Below, one piece after another: positions 7,591 through 16,276 of a stretch of 36,330 nucleotides of DNA. A model generated the notes under the pieces. The model had not been told where the DNA came from. It saw nothing but the letters and a program-made list of their open reading frames with translations, and did not search any database. Both the position numbers and the translations under genes were made by a program. The number at the start of each line of letters is the position of its first letter. The first letter of the stretch is position 1. The stretch spans positions 1 through 36,330 of the forward strand of contig WHTW01000074.1 of the NCBI GenBank assembly GCA_009377525.1, in the 5' to 3' direction. The stretch comes from Rhodospirillales bacterium (GTDB lineage Bacteria > Pseudomonadota > Alphaproteobacteria > Reyranellales > Reyranellaceae).

Positions 7591-8036
7591 CGCACGTCCT
7601 CCACCTGGTCGAGATAGGCACCATAGCCCGCCGCCTGCATGTCGTCGCGGTGGACGAAGCGCAGCGAGGCCGAATTTATGCAGTAGCGCAGCCCGCCGCG
7701 ATCGCGCGGGCCGTCGGGAAAGACATGGCCGAGATGGCTGTCGCCGTGCTTGGACCGGACCTCGATGCGGGTCATGCCGTGCGTAGAGTCCTTGAGTTCG
7801 GCAACGTTGGCGGGCTCGATCGGCTTGGTGAAGGAGGGCCAGCCGCAGCCCGATTCGTACTTGTCGGACGAGGCGAACAGCGGCTCGCCCGAGACGATGT
7901 CGACATAGATGCCCGGCTCCTTGTTGTGCAGCAGCGCGCCGCTGCCGGGCATCTCGGTGTCGCTCTGCTGGGTGACGCGATGCTGCTCGGGCGTCAGCTT
8001 CGACAGCGCCTCTGGGGTCTTGCTGTAGGTCGGCAT
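7587..8036 (-). CDS. msrB: Peptide methionine-(R)-S-oxide reductase
   Basis: A 149-residue enzyme that reduces the R-epimer of methionine sulfoxide, the partner of MsrA. YESGCGWPSF is at residues 60-69, HLGHVF near 101, and the catalytic RYCINSASLRFV at 117-128 with Cys119 as nucleophile; Cys64 is the likely resolving cysteine. The two CxxC pairs of zinc-binding MsrB proteins are absent, so this is the zinc-free type. AGGAG precedes the ATG at 8036. It is the first gene of the msrB-msrA operon. Confidence 0.97.
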   Translation of the reverse strand: MPTYSKTPEALSKLTPEQHRVTQQSDTEMPGSGALLHNKEPGIYVDIVSGEPLFASSDKYESGCGWPSFTKPIEPANVAELKDSTHGMTRIEVRSKHGDSHLGHVFPDGPRDRGGLRYCINSASLRFVHRDDMQAAGYGAYLDQVEDVR

Positions 8037-8117
8037 CGTCTGCTCCTGTGGGAGGATAGACCATATAGGCCGAAAACGCCGTCGCGCCAGTCTCCCTCAA
8101 GCTGATAAAACTGCAGC

Positions 8118-8657
8118 ATGATCGCTGCCCGGCTGCTGTCCGTTCCCCTGTTCGCTGCCGCCCTTGGCGCCGCATGGGCGCCAGCCCGCGCCGACGACGC
8201 GGCGTGCCAGGCCGTACTGCAGGCCGTCCTCAAGCAGGCGGCGGTGCCTGTCCATCAGAAGGTCACGATCGAAACCGCCGCCGCGCCGGGCAAGCCGATG
8301 CAGAACGAGATGATCCGTCTCGGCGACACCCTCTACATGCAGGCGCGCGGCCAGTGTATGGCGCGGCCCTACGATGCCGCGAAGGCGGCGGACGATGCCC
8401 GGCAGGCCATGACCAAGGGCGAGCACAGCTGCACGCGCGTGCGCAGCGAAGCCGTCGACGGCCAGCCGGCCGAGCTGTACAGCGTGCAGAGCAAGACGCC
8501 GAACGGCGGCAGCGATTCGCAGATCTGGATCTCGACCGCGTCCGGCCTGCCGTTACGCCAGACCGTCACCATGCTGGAACAGGGCGCGGTCAAGCTGAAG
8601 CACGAGGTGCGTTCCGACTACGCCAACGTGCGCGCGCCGGCAGGCGTCGCCCGCTAG
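8118..8657 (+). CDS. Secreted protein of unknown function
   Basis: A 179-residue protein with a signal peptide at 1-25 (MIAARLLSVPLFAAALGAAW, then APARA-D). I do not recognise a named family. The mature part has three cysteines, a helical first half, then strands such as QIWISTASGLPLRQTVTM that resemble the curved sheet of LolA-like lipid carriers; this is only an impression. It diverges from msrB with 81 bases between. Its stop (8655-8657) touches the stop of the convergent SRPBCC gene with no gap. No strong ribosome binding site precedes the ATG. Confidence 0.75.
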   Translation: MIAARLLSVPLFAAALGAAWAPARADDAACQAVLQAVLKQAAVPVHQKVTIETAAAPGKPMQNEMIRLGDTLYMQARGQCMARPYDAAKAADDARQAMTKGEHSCTRVRSEAVDGQPAELYSVQSKTPNGGSDSQIWISTASGLPLRQTVTMLEQGAVKLKHEVRSDYANVRAPAGVAR

Positions 8658-9194
8658 TCACGCCGGCAGGCGCCGCTCGTATTCGTTCTGCAGGCGGATC
8701 CAGCCGTCCCAGAAGGGCGCAGGGTCGGCGGCGCCGCTCACGCGCGCGGCCAGGACGTCGAGGTGCATGTGCCAGCCCGGGCCGACCATCAGCATGGTGC
8801 GCCGGTCCGGCAGGCGGCGATGGGTGACGGTGAGCAGCACCTTGTCGTCCTTCGGCTCTAGCTCGAAGGTGACGTCGCCGCTGTTCTGCCAGGTGAAGGA
8901 GATCTTGCGCGGCGGATCGAGCTCGGTGATGCGGCTCTGCATGCGGTGCTCGTCGCCGAACCCCTCCGGCCGCTGGCCGGGCGGGTTGGTGAGCTCGTTG
9001 TTGCGCCACACCAGCTCGAACGGCGCGCCGACCTTCATCTCCATGAAGCCCGACGCCAGCCACTTGCGGCGCATGTCGCTCTCGGTGAGGTAGACCCAGA
9101 TGCGGTCGATGCGGCCAGGCAGGAGACGCTGGATCTTCAATGTCGCCGGCTCGGTCAGCAGGCCATAGGGGTCCACGGTCGTGGCGTCGGTCAT
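8658..9194 (-). CDS. SRPBCC (AHSA1-like) family protein
   Basis: A 178-residue helix-grip protein. Sequence features are TLKIQRLLPGRIDRIWVYLTE (residues 18-38), DMRRKWLASGFMEMKVGAPFELVW, RITELDPPRKISFTW and LTVTHRRLPDR, the normal AHSA1/activator-of-Hsp90-like pattern. These proteins bind a hydrophobic ligand, usually unknown. Its ATG overlaps the stop of the upstream ArsR gene (ATGA), the common ArsR-SRPBCC pair. That regulator is broken here, so the gene has probably lost its repressor and its normal translational coupling. Otherwise it looks intact. Confidence 0.9.
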   Translation of the reverse strand: MTDATTVDPYGLLTEPATLKIQRLLPGRIDRIWVYLTESDMRRKWLASGFMEMKVGAPFELVWRNNELTNPPGQRPEGFGDEHRMQSRITELDPPRKISFTWQNSGDVTFELEPKDDKVLLTVTHRRLPDRRTMLMVGPGWHMHLDVLAARVSGAADPAPFWDGWIRLQNEYERRLPA

Positions 9195-9399
9195 TGGTCG
9201 TCTCCTGTGCGGGGTGGGGATTTTTCAGCGTCCTCTTCGAGGAGGAGCTGTTCGAGGTGATAGAGACGGTCGCTCCAGTAGCGTTCGTAGTAGTTCCGTG
9301 CGCTGGCCGTCGGCAAGATCGCGCAGCATCTGCCGCCGCGTGGCATCGCCGAGTGCGTGAAAGACCGAGTCCAGCTGCGGTGTTTCTAATTCAACCATA
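9191..9399 (-). pseudogene. ArsR-family repressor with internal deletion
   Basis: From ATG 9399 the first 34 residues (MVELETPQLDSVFHALGDAT...LRDLADGQRT) are a normal ArsR start. The frame then runs through nonsense. In the next frame the family's C-terminus is clear (YYERYWSDRLYHLEQLLLEE, then DAEKSPPRTGDDQ) with a stop at 9191 that overlaps the SRPBCC start. About 40 residues, including the recognition helix, are missing at about 9291-9301, and the two halves are out of frame. The normal length is about 110-115 residues. The operators at 9390-9447 remain. Confidence 0.85.
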
Positions 9400-9409
9400 T
9401 GGTTGAATA
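9390..9409. promoter_or_regulatory. ArsR-type operator 1, overlapping the ArsR start codon
   Basis: A perfect 20-base palindrome, ATTCAACCATATGGTTGAAT, contains the ArsR start codon on the minus strand. It has the form TCAACC-N4-GGTTGA. A second site with the same form lies at 9432-9447. Autoregulation by the now broken ArsR is the natural reading. Confidence 0.7.
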
Positions 9410-9431
9410 CAGAGAGAGAGCATGGGGAGTA

Positions 9432-9447
9432 TCAACCGAATGGTTGA
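9432..9447. promoter_or_regulatory. ArsR-type operator 2
   Basis: TCAACCGAATGGTTGA, with arms and 4-base spacer like site 1. The centres are 40 bases apart (about four helical turns), so dimers would lie on the same face of the DNA. It ends immediately before the ATG of the plus-strand gene at 9448. Confidence 0.65.
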
Positions 9448-10005
9448 ATGACAAACCATTGTCGTTCCCTTTATGTTCCCTCGATGGGCCTCCTCCTGCT
9501 AATGCTGCGCGTGCCTGCCGCAACGGCAGAGCGCGCCAGCGCGCTGAAGGATCTGCTCGCGCGCGACTATGGGCTTCGCAATTTCGCCTACAACGCGGAG
9601 CGCCTGCACATCACGCTGTTCAATCTCGGAGAGGAAGTGTCACCTGAGCGCGTGGCCGTCGTCGAACGCACCGCGGCCAAGTTCACGGCGTCGCCCTTCG
9701 AGGTCGAGTTCAATCGCGTCATGTCGTGGCCCGACGCCTTGGTGCTGCTGGGCGACGACAAGCCCGCGGCACTCACCAACTTTCGACGCGCGCTTGGGAC
9801 GTCGCTAAGGCGCGTGTGGCCCGACCGCCTGCAGCCCACGGGCTTCACGCCGCACATCACACTGATGCGCGGCGCGACCTGCGTCGAGGACCAGCAGGTC
9901 CAGGCCTTCGGTTGGACGGTGAACGACTTCGCGCTCGTGCACAGCGTCAACGGCCGATACGTCGAGCTCGGCCGATGGAAGCTTACGCCGCCCGCCGCGT
10001 CGTGA
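9448..10005 (+). CDS. 2'-5' RNA ligase (LigT/2H phosphoesterase) family protein
   Basis: A 185-residue protein with both HxTx motifs of the 2H phosphoesterase superfamily: HITLFNLG at residues 54-61 and HITLMRG at 136-142. The members act on 2',3'-cyclic phosphates or 2'-5' bonds of RNA or nucleotides. The start is uncertain: the first beta-strand (GLLLLMLRVPA) begins at residue 14, so an internal ATG at 9484 is possible, but neither has a good ribosome binding site. Operator 2 lies directly upstream, so ArsR may once have controlled this gene too. Its 3' end overlaps the convergent GST gene by 23 bases. Confidence 0.87.
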   Translation: MTNHCRSLYVPSMGLLLLMLRVPAATAERASALKDLLARDYGLRNFAYNAERLHITLFNLGEEVSPERVAVVERTAAKFTASPFEVEFNRVMSWPDALVLLGDDKPAALTNFRRALGTSLRRVWPDRLQPTGFTPHITLMRGATCVEDQQVQAFGWTVNDFALVHSVNGRYVELGRWKLTPPAAS

Positions 10006-10699
10006 AGCGGGCAATCACCTCGTCCAGCGGAATGTGTCCCCGCATCGCGCCCGAACCTTGCGGCGCCTCGCCGTTCTCGATCGCCTGGGCGAAGCGGACG
10101 GCCGAATCGGGCTCTAGCCGTCGGCGCAGGGCCGCCAATCGCGGGTAGGCCGCCGGATCGATCGCCTCATGGAACTCGGCCCAGCGGGCAACACCGATCA
10201 GGATGGCGTCGGCCAGCGTCGGCCGATCGCCGACGAGGAACGGCGTGTCGCTGATCAGCGCCTCCAGCTTGGCATGACGGTTGGCGACGGCCTTGCGGCC
10301 GAAGTCGCGCAAGGTCTCGCGATAGGCGGGATCGGCGTGCTCCATCTCCAGCGCAACCCATAGCGGGCTGAAGGCGCCGGTGAAGCCGGTATTGATGAAG
10401 GCCATGAGCTGATGCATGCGATCGGCTTCGGGGGTGGCGAGGTCGAAGCTGATGCGCCGCTCGGCGTCTCGCGCTTCCAGCCAGCGGGCGATGGCCAGGG
10501 TCTCGGTGATCGTCCGGCCGTCGTCGGTGATCAGGACCGGCGTCTCGCGCCGGTCGTTGAGCCGGCCATAGGCGTCGCTCTTCATGTCCGCCAGCATGTC
10601 GACGCGACTCAGGCGATAGGGCTGGCCCAGCCATTCGAACGCCGCGACGAGGCCCATCGAGCTGCCGAGCGGGAAGCCGTAGACGAGGATCGGTTCCAT
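9983..10699 (-). CDS. Glutathione S-transferase family protein
   Basis: A 238-residue protein. The N-terminal thioredoxin-like domain is at 1-80: MEPILVYGFPLGSSMGLVAA, RETPVLITDDGRTITETLAI with the conserved cis-Pro and the Glu-Thr glutathione contact. The C-terminal helical domain ends with LVGDRPTLADAILIGVARW near residue 165, the N-capping box of GSTs. A detoxification or redox role with glutathione is likely; the substrate is unknown. GGAGAGACAC precedes the ATG. It diverges from an HxlR regulator 90 bases away, which is probably its controller. Confidence 0.9.
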   Translation of the reverse strand: MEPILVYGFPLGSSMGLVAAFEWLGQPYRLSRVDMLADMKSDAYGRLNDRRETPVLITDDGRTITETLAIARWLEARDAERRISFDLATPEADRMHQLMAFINTGFTGAFSPLWVALEMEHADPAYRETLRDFGRKAVANRHAKLEALISDTPFLVGDRPTLADAILIGVARWAEFHEAIDPAAYPRLAALRRRLEPDSAVRFAQAIENGEAPQGSGAMRGHIPLDEVIARFTTRRAA

Positions 10700-10789
10700 G
10701 TGTCTCTCCGTGAGAGTGCGAGTGGACTGGAACCTAGTGACCTGCCAACCCATGTAAATTACGCACAATTTTGTAACCAGGATTGCCGA
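10700..10789. promoter_or_regulatory. Divergent GST/HxlR control region
   Basis: Ninety bases between divergent starts. An AT-rich core (about 10754-10776) contains TTAC and GTAA half-sites ten bases apart, an imperfect dyad. This is a plausible HxlR operator, but I could not confirm -35/-10 boxes. Confidence 0.35.
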
Positions 10790-11119
10790 ATGAAAGACGT
10801 CGTCTCGCGCTGCCCGATCGAAGAGGTCATGCGCCTGTTGAGCGGCCGCTGGCCGACCTTGCTGCTCTACTATCTGAAGGACGGCACCAAGCGCTTCAGT
10901 GACCTCAAGCGCGACAACCCCACGCTGTCGCATCGCATCCTGGCGCTCGAGCTGCGCAAGCTCGAAGGGGCGGGCGTGATCCGCCGCACGGCGCGGCCGG
11001 GCTATCCGCTGCGCGTCGAATATGACCTTACGCCGGCAGGGCTGCGCTTGGTCCCGCTGATCGACGCCTTGGGTGACTGGTGGGAGGAGCTGCAGCCGGC
11101 GAAAAGCGTAGCGGCCTAG
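10790..11119 (+). CDS. HxlR-family transcriptional regulator
   Basis: A 109-residue winged-helix protein. CPIEEVMRLLSGRWPTLLLY (residues 8-27) is the classic HxlR start with one N-terminal Cys. It is followed by TKRFSDLKRDNPTLSHRILALEL (recognition helix near 44-56) and a wing, IRRTARPGYPLRVEYDLTPAG. The single Cys8 is the residue used for thiol or electrophile sensing in some HxlR proteins. AGGA precedes the ATG. Being divergent to a GST fits control of a detoxification gene. Confidence 0.93.
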   Translation: MKDVVSRCPIEEVMRLLSGRWPTLLLYYLKDGTKRFSDLKRDNPTLSHRILALELRKLEGAGVIRRTARPGYPLRVEYDLTPAGLRLVPLIDALGDWWEELQPAKSVAA

Positions 11120-11182
11120 CTCTGCTATCGTTTGGTCAAAGGGCGTGCTGGCAGATGATGCGGATGATCCACTTCGACAGTC

Positions 11183-12181
<999 letters not shown>

Positions 12182-12190
12182 GGCGCCTCC

Positions 12191-12817
12191 TTACGTGATC
12201 TTCTCGGCCCAGGCGGCGGTCGCCGCCGCCATCGTCTTCAGGTGATCGGCCATCGAGAAGCCCGACACAGCTTTGCGCGGCTTGAGATCGTGGTCGCCGT
12301 CCTCCAGCCAGAGGATCTCGATGGCCTTCGAGAGCTTGTAGCTCGCCACCTCCTCGCGGGTGCCGAAGGGATCGCGCGTGCCCTGCACGATGAGGGTCGG
12401 TATCCTGAGCCCAGGGAGGTGGGCGGTGCGCAGCTGCGTGGGCTTGCCGACCGGATGGAAGGGGTAGCCGAGGCAGAGCAGTCCGGCGGCGTGACGCTCA
12501 TCGGCGATCATGCTGGCGACGCGCCCGCCCATCGACTTGCCGCCGATGATCAGCGGCCCACGCGCCTTCAGCGCTTCGATGGCGGCGATATACTCGGGAG
12601 AGAGCGTCTCGGCCCGCGGCGGCGGCTTGCGGCCCGACGAGGTGCGGCGGCTTGCCATGTAGTCGAACTCAAAGCGGGCGACGCGGAAGCCCACGTCCGA
12701 CAGACTCTTGGCGATGGCGGTCATCGCCGGCGAATCCATCGGTGCGCCGGCGCCGTGCGCCAGCAGGATCGAATGCTTGGCCTTGGCCGGTCCGTCGATG
12801 AGGAAGTTCGGCGCCAT
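12191..12817 (-). CDS. Alpha/beta hydrolase (KANL3/Tex30-like)
   Basis: A 208-residue alpha/beta hydrolase. The oxyanion strand is ILLAHGAGAPMDS (residues 17-29), the nucleophile elbow GGKSMGGR has Ser95, the acid is in VQGTRDPFG, and His is in LEDGDHDLK. The set GAGAPMDSP plus GGKSMGG is typical of the KANL3/Tex30 branch ('alpha/beta family hydrolase'). The protein is cytoplasmic; the substrate is not known. It starts three bases after the stop of the protease gene at 12821 and is followed closely by the MBL gene. Confidence 0.9.
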   Translation of the reverse strand: MAPNFLIDGPAKAKHSILLAHGAGAPMDSPAMTAIAKSLSDVGFRVARFEFDYMASRRTSSGRKPPPRAETLSPEYIAAIEALKARGPLIIGGKSMGGRVASMIADERHAAGLLCLGYPFHPVGKPTQLRTAHLPGLRIPTLIVQGTRDPFGTREEVASYKLSKAIEILWLEDGDHDLKPRKAVSGFSMADHLKTMAAATAAWAEKIT

Positions 12818-12820
12818 TGC

Positions 12821-13501
12821 CTAAAACGCTCCCGTGAACTCGAACTCGATCGCGTTCCTCACATTGTCGATCTTCCACCAGTTCAGCCGCCGCAGGAAGC
12901 TCTGGCCGAGCAGGGCGCGGCTCCTGGGGGCGCCCATCGTGGCCAGAACATTCTCCATCGTGCGGTCGCCGATCTGCAGGGTGCGCAGCCGGAACACGCG
13001 CTGCTGCATGGTGCGGCCGTCGGCCAGGATGAAACGGCGCTGGCCCATGAAGTCGGCGTCGGTGAGCGCGCCGTTGCGCTTCATCTCCTCGGCCGCCTCT
13101 TCGGGGATCTGCACCGTCGCGGCACCGGAATCGACGATGAAGTAGACCTGGGTGCCGCCGTTCAACCGCGCCGACAGCGCGAACACGCCACCCATCCTCT
13201 GGAACTGCGCCACCGCCCGGGTTGCCTCTGGCTGCCCGCGGGCCGCGCAGCGCGTCCAGGCCGGGCCGCTGCGGCCGGCGGCCGACGCATGGCAGAAGCC
13301 GGCCAGCGCCAGGACCTTGGCGAGCGTGTCGCGCTGCTCGCAGGCGCCGACGGCATCGACGGCGGAGGCTGCCGGGTTGCGGCAGGTCGTATCGCTCGCC
13401 GTCCAGCGCGCGATGAGCTGGTCGGAATTCTCGGCCGTCTGCGCCTGCGCCGCACCGATCAAGGCGAACGGCAGCGCGAGAAGGGCAGGGAGGCCTTTCA
13501 C
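12821..13501 (-). CDS. Secreted retropepsin-like aspartic protease
   Basis: A 226-residue protein with a GTG start at 13501 preceded by AGGCGG. Residues 1-20 are a signal peptide ending AQA-Q. A Cys-rich helical part (residues 30-90, four Cys) precedes the retropepsin domain: YFIVDSGAATVQIP (catalytic Asp124; DSG instead of the usual DTG), then LLGQSFLRRLNWWKID near 205, the family's second signature. Retropepsin-like bacterial proteins work as dimers. A periplasmic location follows from the signal peptide. It is the first gene of the operon with the hydrolase and MBL genes. Confidence 0.85.
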   Translation of the reverse strand: MKGLPALLALPFALIGAAQAQTAENSDQLIARWTASDTTCRNPAASAVDAVGACEQRDTLAKVLALAGFCHASAAGRSGPAWTRCAARGQPEATRAVAQFQRMGGVFALSARLNGGTQVYFIVDSGAATVQIPEEAAEEMKRNGALTDADFMGQRRFILADGRTMQQRVFRLRTLQIGDRTMENVLATMGAPRSRALLGQSFLRRLNWWKIDNVRNAIEFEFTGAF

Positions 13502-13530
13502 GCGCCGCCTATTCGGCCGCCAGCGGCTAC

Positions 13531-13546
13531 TCGGTCCGCGGACCGA
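13531..13546. repeat. Perfect 16-base palindrome
   Basis: TCGGTCCGCGGACCGA lies between the stop of the VOC gene (13566) and the GTG of the protease gene (13501), both on the minus strand. It could be an operator for the three-gene operon, or part of a 3' hairpin of the VOC transcript. Confidence 0.4.
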
Positions 13547-13565
13547 AGTTGGCCGGGATAGAGCC

Positions 13566-14330
13566 TCACGCCTTGCTGCTGACCAGCGAGAACATCGCGC
13601 CCTGCGGATCGATGCCCTGCACGATCCAGCTTCCGCCGGGCACTTCCATCGGGCCGTTGATGACTTGGCCGCCTTCCTTCTTCAGGCGCTCGAGCGCGGC
13701 GCCGACGGCGTCGACCTGGAAGTAGTAGCCCCAGAACGGCGCCGGTATTTCGGCGGGCTTGGTCATCATGCCGCCGATCGCGGGGCCGCCGGCGGCGAAG
13801 AGCTGGTAGCGGCCCATCGCCCCCATGTCGATCGCCTCGTCCTTGGTCCAGCCGAACAGCTCGGCGTAGAAGGCGAAGGCCTTCTCGCCGTTGGCCGCCA
13901 TCAGCTCGTGCCAGCCGACGGTGCCCGGAGTCGCCGGATCGGCCAGCGGCGGCGGCATGTCGGACAATGGCTTGAACAGGCTGAACGCTGCGCCCTGCGG
14001 ATCGGCAACCATCGCGAAGCGGCCGATGTTGGGAATGTCGGTCGGTGGCACATGCACCGCGCCGCCGGCCTTGGTGACGCGGCCGACGTAGCCGTCGACA
14101 TCGTTCACGCCGACATAGCCCATCCAGCCCGGCTTGGCGCCGGCATCACAGGCCTCCTTGGGCAACGTCATCAGGCCGGCCATCGGGACTTCGCCTACCA
14201 GCAGGAGCGTGTAGTCCATGCCGGGCTGGCCCGCGTCCTGGACCTTCCATCCCACGACCTTGCTGTAAAAGCCCTGCGCCGCCTTTGCGTCGGTGGTCAT
14301 GAGCTCGTACCAGACGAAGTTGTTCGCCAT
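13566..14330 (-). CDS. Two-domain VOC (glyoxalase/bleomycin-resistance-like) protein
   Basis: A 254-residue protein with two fused VOC modules. Module 1 starts MANNFVWYELMTTDAKAAQG, and module 2 starts GTVGWHELMAANGEKAFAFY near residue 130. Both end with a DPQGA(A/M)FSL strand. The repeat shows an internal duplication. Members are often annotated as hydroxylases or glyoxalases without biochemical support. GGGAGGCTGAC precedes the ATG. It follows the SRPBCC gene by 12 bases and so belongs to the operon under the ECF-type promoter at 14836. Confidence 0.92.
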   Translation of the reverse strand: MANNFVWYELMTTDAKAAQGFYSKVVGWKVQDAGQPGMDYTLLLVGEVPMAGLMTLPKEACDAGAKPGWMGYVGVNDVDGYVGRVTKAGGAVHVPPTDIPNIGRFAMVADPQGAAFSLFKPLSDMPPPLADPATPGTVGWHELMAANGEKAFAFYAELFGWTKDEAIDMGAMGRYQLFAAGGPAIGGMMTKPAEIPAPFWGYYFQVDAVGAALERLKKEGGQVINGPMEVPGGSWIVQGIDPQGAMFSLVSSKA

Positions 14331-14342
14331 GTCAGCCTCCCT

Positions 14343-14801
14343 TCAGATCGTTGCGACGAGGGCCTCGAGCTGGTCGGCGCAGATGCCCCAGCCCTCGTGA
14401 AAACCCATCTTTTCATGCGCCTCCCGATCGGCCACCGTCCAGTGGCGCACGCGCGCGGTGTAGCGTGTTTTGCCACCCTCGTCCTCGAAGGTGAGGATCA
14501 AGGTCATGAACGGCTTCTCCGACGACTCCCAGGCCTTCACATAGGCGTCGGTCGAGACCAGCTTCTCGTTGGGCACGACCTCGAGGTAGACGCCGTGGTT
14601 GGGCAGGTCCTTGCCGTCGGGGCCGCGCATGACGAAGTAGGCGGAGCCGCCCGGCCGTACGTCGATCTCGACGACGGGCGTGGTGTAGGGCTTGGGCGCG
14701 AACCATTGCTTCAGGAGCGCAGGATCGGTCCAGGCGCGGTAGACCTTCTCGCGCGGCGCGTTGATCAGGCGGGTGAGGACAAGCTCGCGATCGTCGGACA
14801 T
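14343..14801 (-). CDS. SRPBCC (AHSA1) family protein
   Basis: A 152-residue helix-grip protein. LVLTRLINAPREKVYRAWTD (residues 7-26), LLKQWFAPKPYTTPVVEIDVRPGGSAYFVM and the final HEGWGICADQLEALV are a clear AHSA1 pattern. ATG 14801 was chosen for the GAGGAGAAACCAG before it. It is the first gene of an SRPBCC-VOC operon whose promoter has the same sequence and distance as that of the DHFR-like gene. This class of gene (SRPBCC, VOC, DHFR-like) is frequently found linked to ECF sigma factors in this phylum. Confidence 0.92.
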   Translation of the reverse strand: MSDDRELVLTRLINAPREKVYRAWTDPALLKQWFAPKPYTTPVVEIDVRPGGSAYFVMRGPDGKDLPNHGVYLEVVPNEKLVSTDAYVKAWESSEKPFMTLILTFEDEGGKTRYTARVRHWTVADREAHEKMGFHEGWGICADQLEALVATI

Positions 14802-14835
14802 CTGGTTTCTCCTCGGGGGCAATCACGTTGCTATC

Positions 14836-14867
14836 CCAAGGACGAACGGACTATCCAGTTTCCGACA
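14836..14867 (-). promoter_or_regulatory. ECF-type promoter of the SRPBCC-VOC operon
   Basis: On the minus strand TGTCGG (14867-14862), 17 bases, CGTCCTTGG (14844-14836), with AAAAAATTT upstream. CGTC ends 40 bases from ATG 14801, the same as the site at 6936-6967. The A/T tract upstream of it overlaps the leader of the divergent gene at 14894. Confidence 0.72.
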
Positions 14868-14893
14868 GGGGCCGGCAAATTTTTTGAGGACGC

Positions 14894-15241
14894 ATGACCG
14901 TCACAATCTATGGCATCAAGAATTGTGACACGATGAAGAAGGCGCGCGCCTGGCTGGACAAGAGGGGCGTCGCCTACGATTTCCACGACTACAAAACTGC
15001 CGGCATCGAGCGCGGCCGGCTCGAAGGTTGGACTGGCAAGGTCGGCTGGGAGACTCTTCTCAACCGCGCCGGCACGACCTTCCGCAAGCTGCCCGACAAG
15101 GACAAAGAAGGCCTCACCGAGAAGAAGGCGATCGCGCTGATGCTCGACCAGCCGTCGATGATCAAGCGCCCGGTGCTCGACGTCGGCGGCAAGCTTCTCG
15201 TCGGCTTCAAGCCGGAGCAGTACGCCGAGACTTTTCGCTAG
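14894..15241 (+). CDS. ArsC/Spx/YffB-family thioredoxin-fold protein
   Basis: A 115-residue protein. IYGIKNCDTMKKARAWLDKRG at residues 5-25 carries the single Cys11 of the YffB/Spx branch (CDTMKKA), followed by YDFHDYKTAGI and the closing PSMIKRPVLDVGGKLLVGFK. ArsC-like folds of this branch reduce small thiols or act as adaptor-like proteins; arsenate reduction is unlikely without an ars context. GAGGA precedes the ATG. It diverges from the SRPBCC-VOC operon, and the region between (14802-14893) is shared. Confidence 0.93.
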   Translation: MTVTIYGIKNCDTMKKARAWLDKRGVAYDFHDYKTAGIERGRLEGWTGKVGWETLLNRAGTTFRKLPDKDKEGLTEKKAIALMLDQPSMIKRPVLDVGGKLLVGFKPEQYAETFR

Positions 15242-15243
15242 TC

Positions 15244-15313
15244 TCTTCCGGACCGCCGGCCTCCGGCCGGCTCATGACTCATGAGGCCGGCAAGATGCCG
15301 GCGGTCCGGAAGA
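15244..15313. repeat. REP-like palindrome, family A copy 3
   Basis: Perfect 17-base outer arms TCTTCCGGACCGCCGGC (15244-15260) and its complement (15297-15313), with inner CTCATGACTCATGAG. It fills the entire space between the stops of the convergent genes at 14894 and 15314, touching one stop exactly. Confidence 0.9.
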
Positions 15314-16276
15314 TCAAGCCGCGCGCTTCACCTCGCGGCAGGCGAGCGCGATGCATTCGATGTGGCGGTGATCGGTGCCGCAGCAGCCGCCCAACACGTT
15401 GATCTGCGGATGGCGCCGCACCAACTCGCGGTACTCGCCGCCCAGCTCCACCGGACTGCCGGCATCGAGGTCGGTTGAATCGTTCAGCTCCTGGTGGCTG
15501 CGCTTGGAGGCATTGGCGCGCAGCCCGCCGATGCGCCGCGTCCACGGCTCGTTGCCCAGCACCTCCTGGAAGTGCGTGGGATGGGCGCAGTTGATCATGT
15601 AGTAGGCGGGCGCCTTGCCGGTCACGACGTCGACCTCGCAGATCGCGTCGACCAAGCTCTGCCCCGTCGGCAGCCGGCCGTCCGTCTCCACGGTGAAGGA
15701 GATGACCACCGGCATGCCCGCCTTCATCGCCGCCCGCGTGATGCCGATCGCCTCGTTGGTGTTGGTCATGGTGATGGCGCTCACCATGTCGGCGTGGGCA
15801 TCGGCGAAGGCTCCGATCTGCAGGCGATGGTAGGCCTCGGCGGCTTGCGCCGTCATGACCTGGCCGGGATCGTAGCCGTCGCCGCGCGGGCCGATGCAGC
15901 CGCTCACCACCATGGGCGACGTCGCCGTCTCGTGGCGGGCGCGCAGGTCGTGCATGAGCTGCAGCGAGTCCCGGTTCGCCGCCACGATGTCGTCGTCCGA
16001 ATAGCCGAGCTTGCTGCCCCAGTCGGTGCTGGTGCGCCAGGTCGGGCTCTCCAGGACGAAGCCCAGGCCGTCGGCCTTGGCGATGGCGATGTGGCGCTCG
16101 TAGTAGCGCACCAGCGCCTCACGGCCCTTCGCGTCACGCACCAGATGGAAGGCCGCGAAGTAGGGCAGGTCGAAGCCGTCCTGGAAAATCAGCGTCGTCT
16201 CAATGCCGCCGTCGGTCAGGAAGAGGGCGCCACCGCGCTGGGGCAGGGAATGCCGGTATTTGGCGCTATCGACCAT
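15314..16276 (-). CDS. Homocysteine S-methyltransferase family protein
   Basis: A 320-residue barrel enzyme. ALFLTDGGIETTLIFQDG at residues 17-34 is the family start; the zinc cysteines are in MINCAHP (near residue 226) and GGCCGTDHRHI (near 302). These enzymes transfer a methyl group from S-methylmethionine or a betaine to homocysteine to make methionine. Without cobalamin modules it is the short MmuM/BHMT-like type. GGAGTGAATA precedes the ATG. A divergent AraC regulator starts close by and may control it. Its transcript would end in repeat 15244-15313. Confidence 0.93.
   Translation of the reverse strand: MVDSAKYRHSLPQRGGALFLTDGGIETTLIFQDGFDLPYFAAFHLVRDAKGREALVRYYERHIAIAKADGLGFVLESPTWRTSTDWGSKLGYSDDDIVAANRDSLQLMHDLRARHETATSPMVVSGCIGPRGDGYDPGQVMTAQAAEAYHRLQIGAFADAHADMVSAITMTNTNEAIGITRAAMKAGMPVVISFTVETDGRLPTGQSLVDAICEVDVVTGKAPAYYMINCAHPTHFQEVLGNEPWTRRIGGLRANASKRSHQELNDSTDLDAGSPVELGGEYRELVRRHPQINVLGGCCGTDHRHIECIALACREVKRAA

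Noticed and set aside
14894..15241. Arsenate reductase role for the ArsC-like protein
   Set aside because: The CDTMKKA motif is of the YffB/Spx branch and there is no arsenic resistance gene nearby.
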